Origin: Pseudomonadota bacterium
GTDB taxonomy: Bacteria; Bdellovibrionota_C; UBA2361; OMII01
Reading direction: 5' to 3'
Assembly (NCBI GenBank): GCA_027486155.1
Contig: JAIXPR010000204.1
Span: 1-13,426 of the forward strand
Length of the DNA stretch: 13,426 nt
The notes beneath the pieces were generated by a model. It saw only the letters and a program-made list of their open reading frames with translations. It made no database searches and was not told the DNA's origin. The position numbers and the translations under genes were made by a program. Below are positions 12,972-13,426 of the stretch, piece after piece (position 1 is the first letter of the stretch; each line of letters opens with the position of its first letter).

Positions 12972-13426
12972 TGAGCGGGAGCAAGCTGCCGTACCGGCTG
13001 ATTGCGTTTCTCACGCTTATCAATATCCTCAATTTCTTTGATCGATACATCGTTCAGGCGGTAGAGCCACTCCTTAAGAGTGAATTCGGGCTGACGAATC
13101 AGCAGTCCGGGTTGCTCGGCGCGGCGTTCGTCGTGGGGTACACTATCTTTTCGCCCCTCTTCGGATTCTTCGATAATCGTGTCGATCGACGGATCCTCAT
13201 GGCGTGTGGGCTCGTGGCGTGGAGCCTCTTCACCGGACTGACCGGACTCGCTTCAGGCTTTCTCTTCTTCGTCATCGCTCGCATGTTGGTGGGAGTAGGA
13301 GAGGCGAGCTTCGGCGCGATAGTGCCAAGCTTCCTTAAGGGCAGGGTTCAGGACATGGTGGCGCTGAACTCGGCACTCTCAATCTTTTATGTCGCGATAC
13401 CGGTAGGGTCAGCTCTCGGCTACATC
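12971..13426 (+). CDS. Spinster-like MFS transporter (N-terminal part; truncated by window end)
   Basis: The frame is open from ATG 12971 to the last base, giving the first 152 residues of a protein usually about 400-450 aa long. Membrane helices 1-4 and the start of helix 5 are visible. Family signatures are NILNFFDRYIVQAV (18-31), GLLGAAFVVGYTIFSPLFGFFDNRVDRR (47-74, containing the MFS loop 2-3 motif), ARMLVGVGEASFGAIVPSF (103-121) and FYVAIPVGSALGYI (139-152). These match the Spinster (Spns) branch of the major facilitator superfamily. Eukaryotic relatives move sphingosine-1-phosphate or lysolipids, while bacterial substrates are largely unknown. It is an inner-membrane protein. Its start overlaps the upstream stop by 1 bp and lacks a strong ribosome site, so translational coupling is expected. 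Confidence 0.9.
   Translation, partial: MSGSKLPYRLIAFLTLINILNFFDRYIVQAVEPLLKSEFGLTNQQSGLLGAAFVVGYTIFSPLFGFFDNRVDRRILMACGLVAWSLFTGLTGLASGFLFFVIARMLVGVGEASFGAIVPSFLKGRVQDMVALNSALSIFYVAIPVGSALGYI

Noticed and set aside
1..13426. Defence system, CRISPR array, IS element, prophage or toxin-antitoxin pair
   Set aside because: I looked on both strands for regularly spaced repeats, transposase DDE/HUH motifs, integrase signatures and small paired genes, and found none.

Overview
This window is bacterial chromosome from a moderately GC-rich, Gram-negative-type organism. Two predicted lipoproteins have outer-membrane-style lipoboxes (SGC followed by V or A), one small protein has a signal peptide, and there is an envelope-polysaccharide gene set. 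I cannot place the phylum from the sequence alone. Genes are densely packed, nearly all on the + strand, with GTG starts, 1-4 bp overlaps and abutting stop/start codons. I see no IS element, phage gene, CRISPR array, tRNA or rRNA, and no defence system.

Layout. (1) 5-1378: an exported-looking Cys-rich protein with a Gly hinge and two EGF-like Cys repeats, probably cut at its 5' end by the window edge. (2) 1440-2300, minus strand: a cyclic-nucleotide-binding domain fused to a DUF1003 membrane domain, divergent from a DinB-like four-helix protein (2395-2913). (3) 2914-3220: an intergenic stretch with a composite palindromic repeat and candidate promoters. (4) 3221-7954: a tightly coupled surface-polysaccharide operon. 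It holds a GT2 polyprenyl-phosphate-type glycosyltransferase, two GT4 glycosyltransferases and a polyprenyl glycosylphosphotransferase (WcaJ/WbaP type). The last enzyme would start a repeat unit on undecaprenyl phosphate and the GT4 enzymes would extend it. The GT2 enzyme could make a Und-P-sugar donor or act in the chain. (5) 7978-8013: a perfect 16-bp hairpin. (6) 8084-11184: a small secreted protein and two lipoproteins with no gaps between them, followed 14 bp later by the tRNA-modifying radical-SAM enzyme MiaB. (7) 11185-11421: a second composite palindromic repeat and a promoter. (8) 11422-12006: a DUF151 bifunctional-nuclease-family protein. (9) 12147 to window end: a membrane-anchored coiled-coil protein overlapping by 1 bp a Spinster-like MFS transporter that runs off the window.

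The most unusual non-coding signal is a family of five 24-nt units at three intergenic sites. Each unit is GGAG, an 8-bp stem arm, a TCCT or TCCC tetraloop and the second stem arm. Their stems carry paired, compensatory base changes, and two pairs are arranged as inverted couples. This closely resembles REP/BIME elements mobilised by REP-associated tyrosine transposases (RAYTs). No such transposase lies in the window. Otherwise the region looks like ordinary housekeeping and envelope chromosome.
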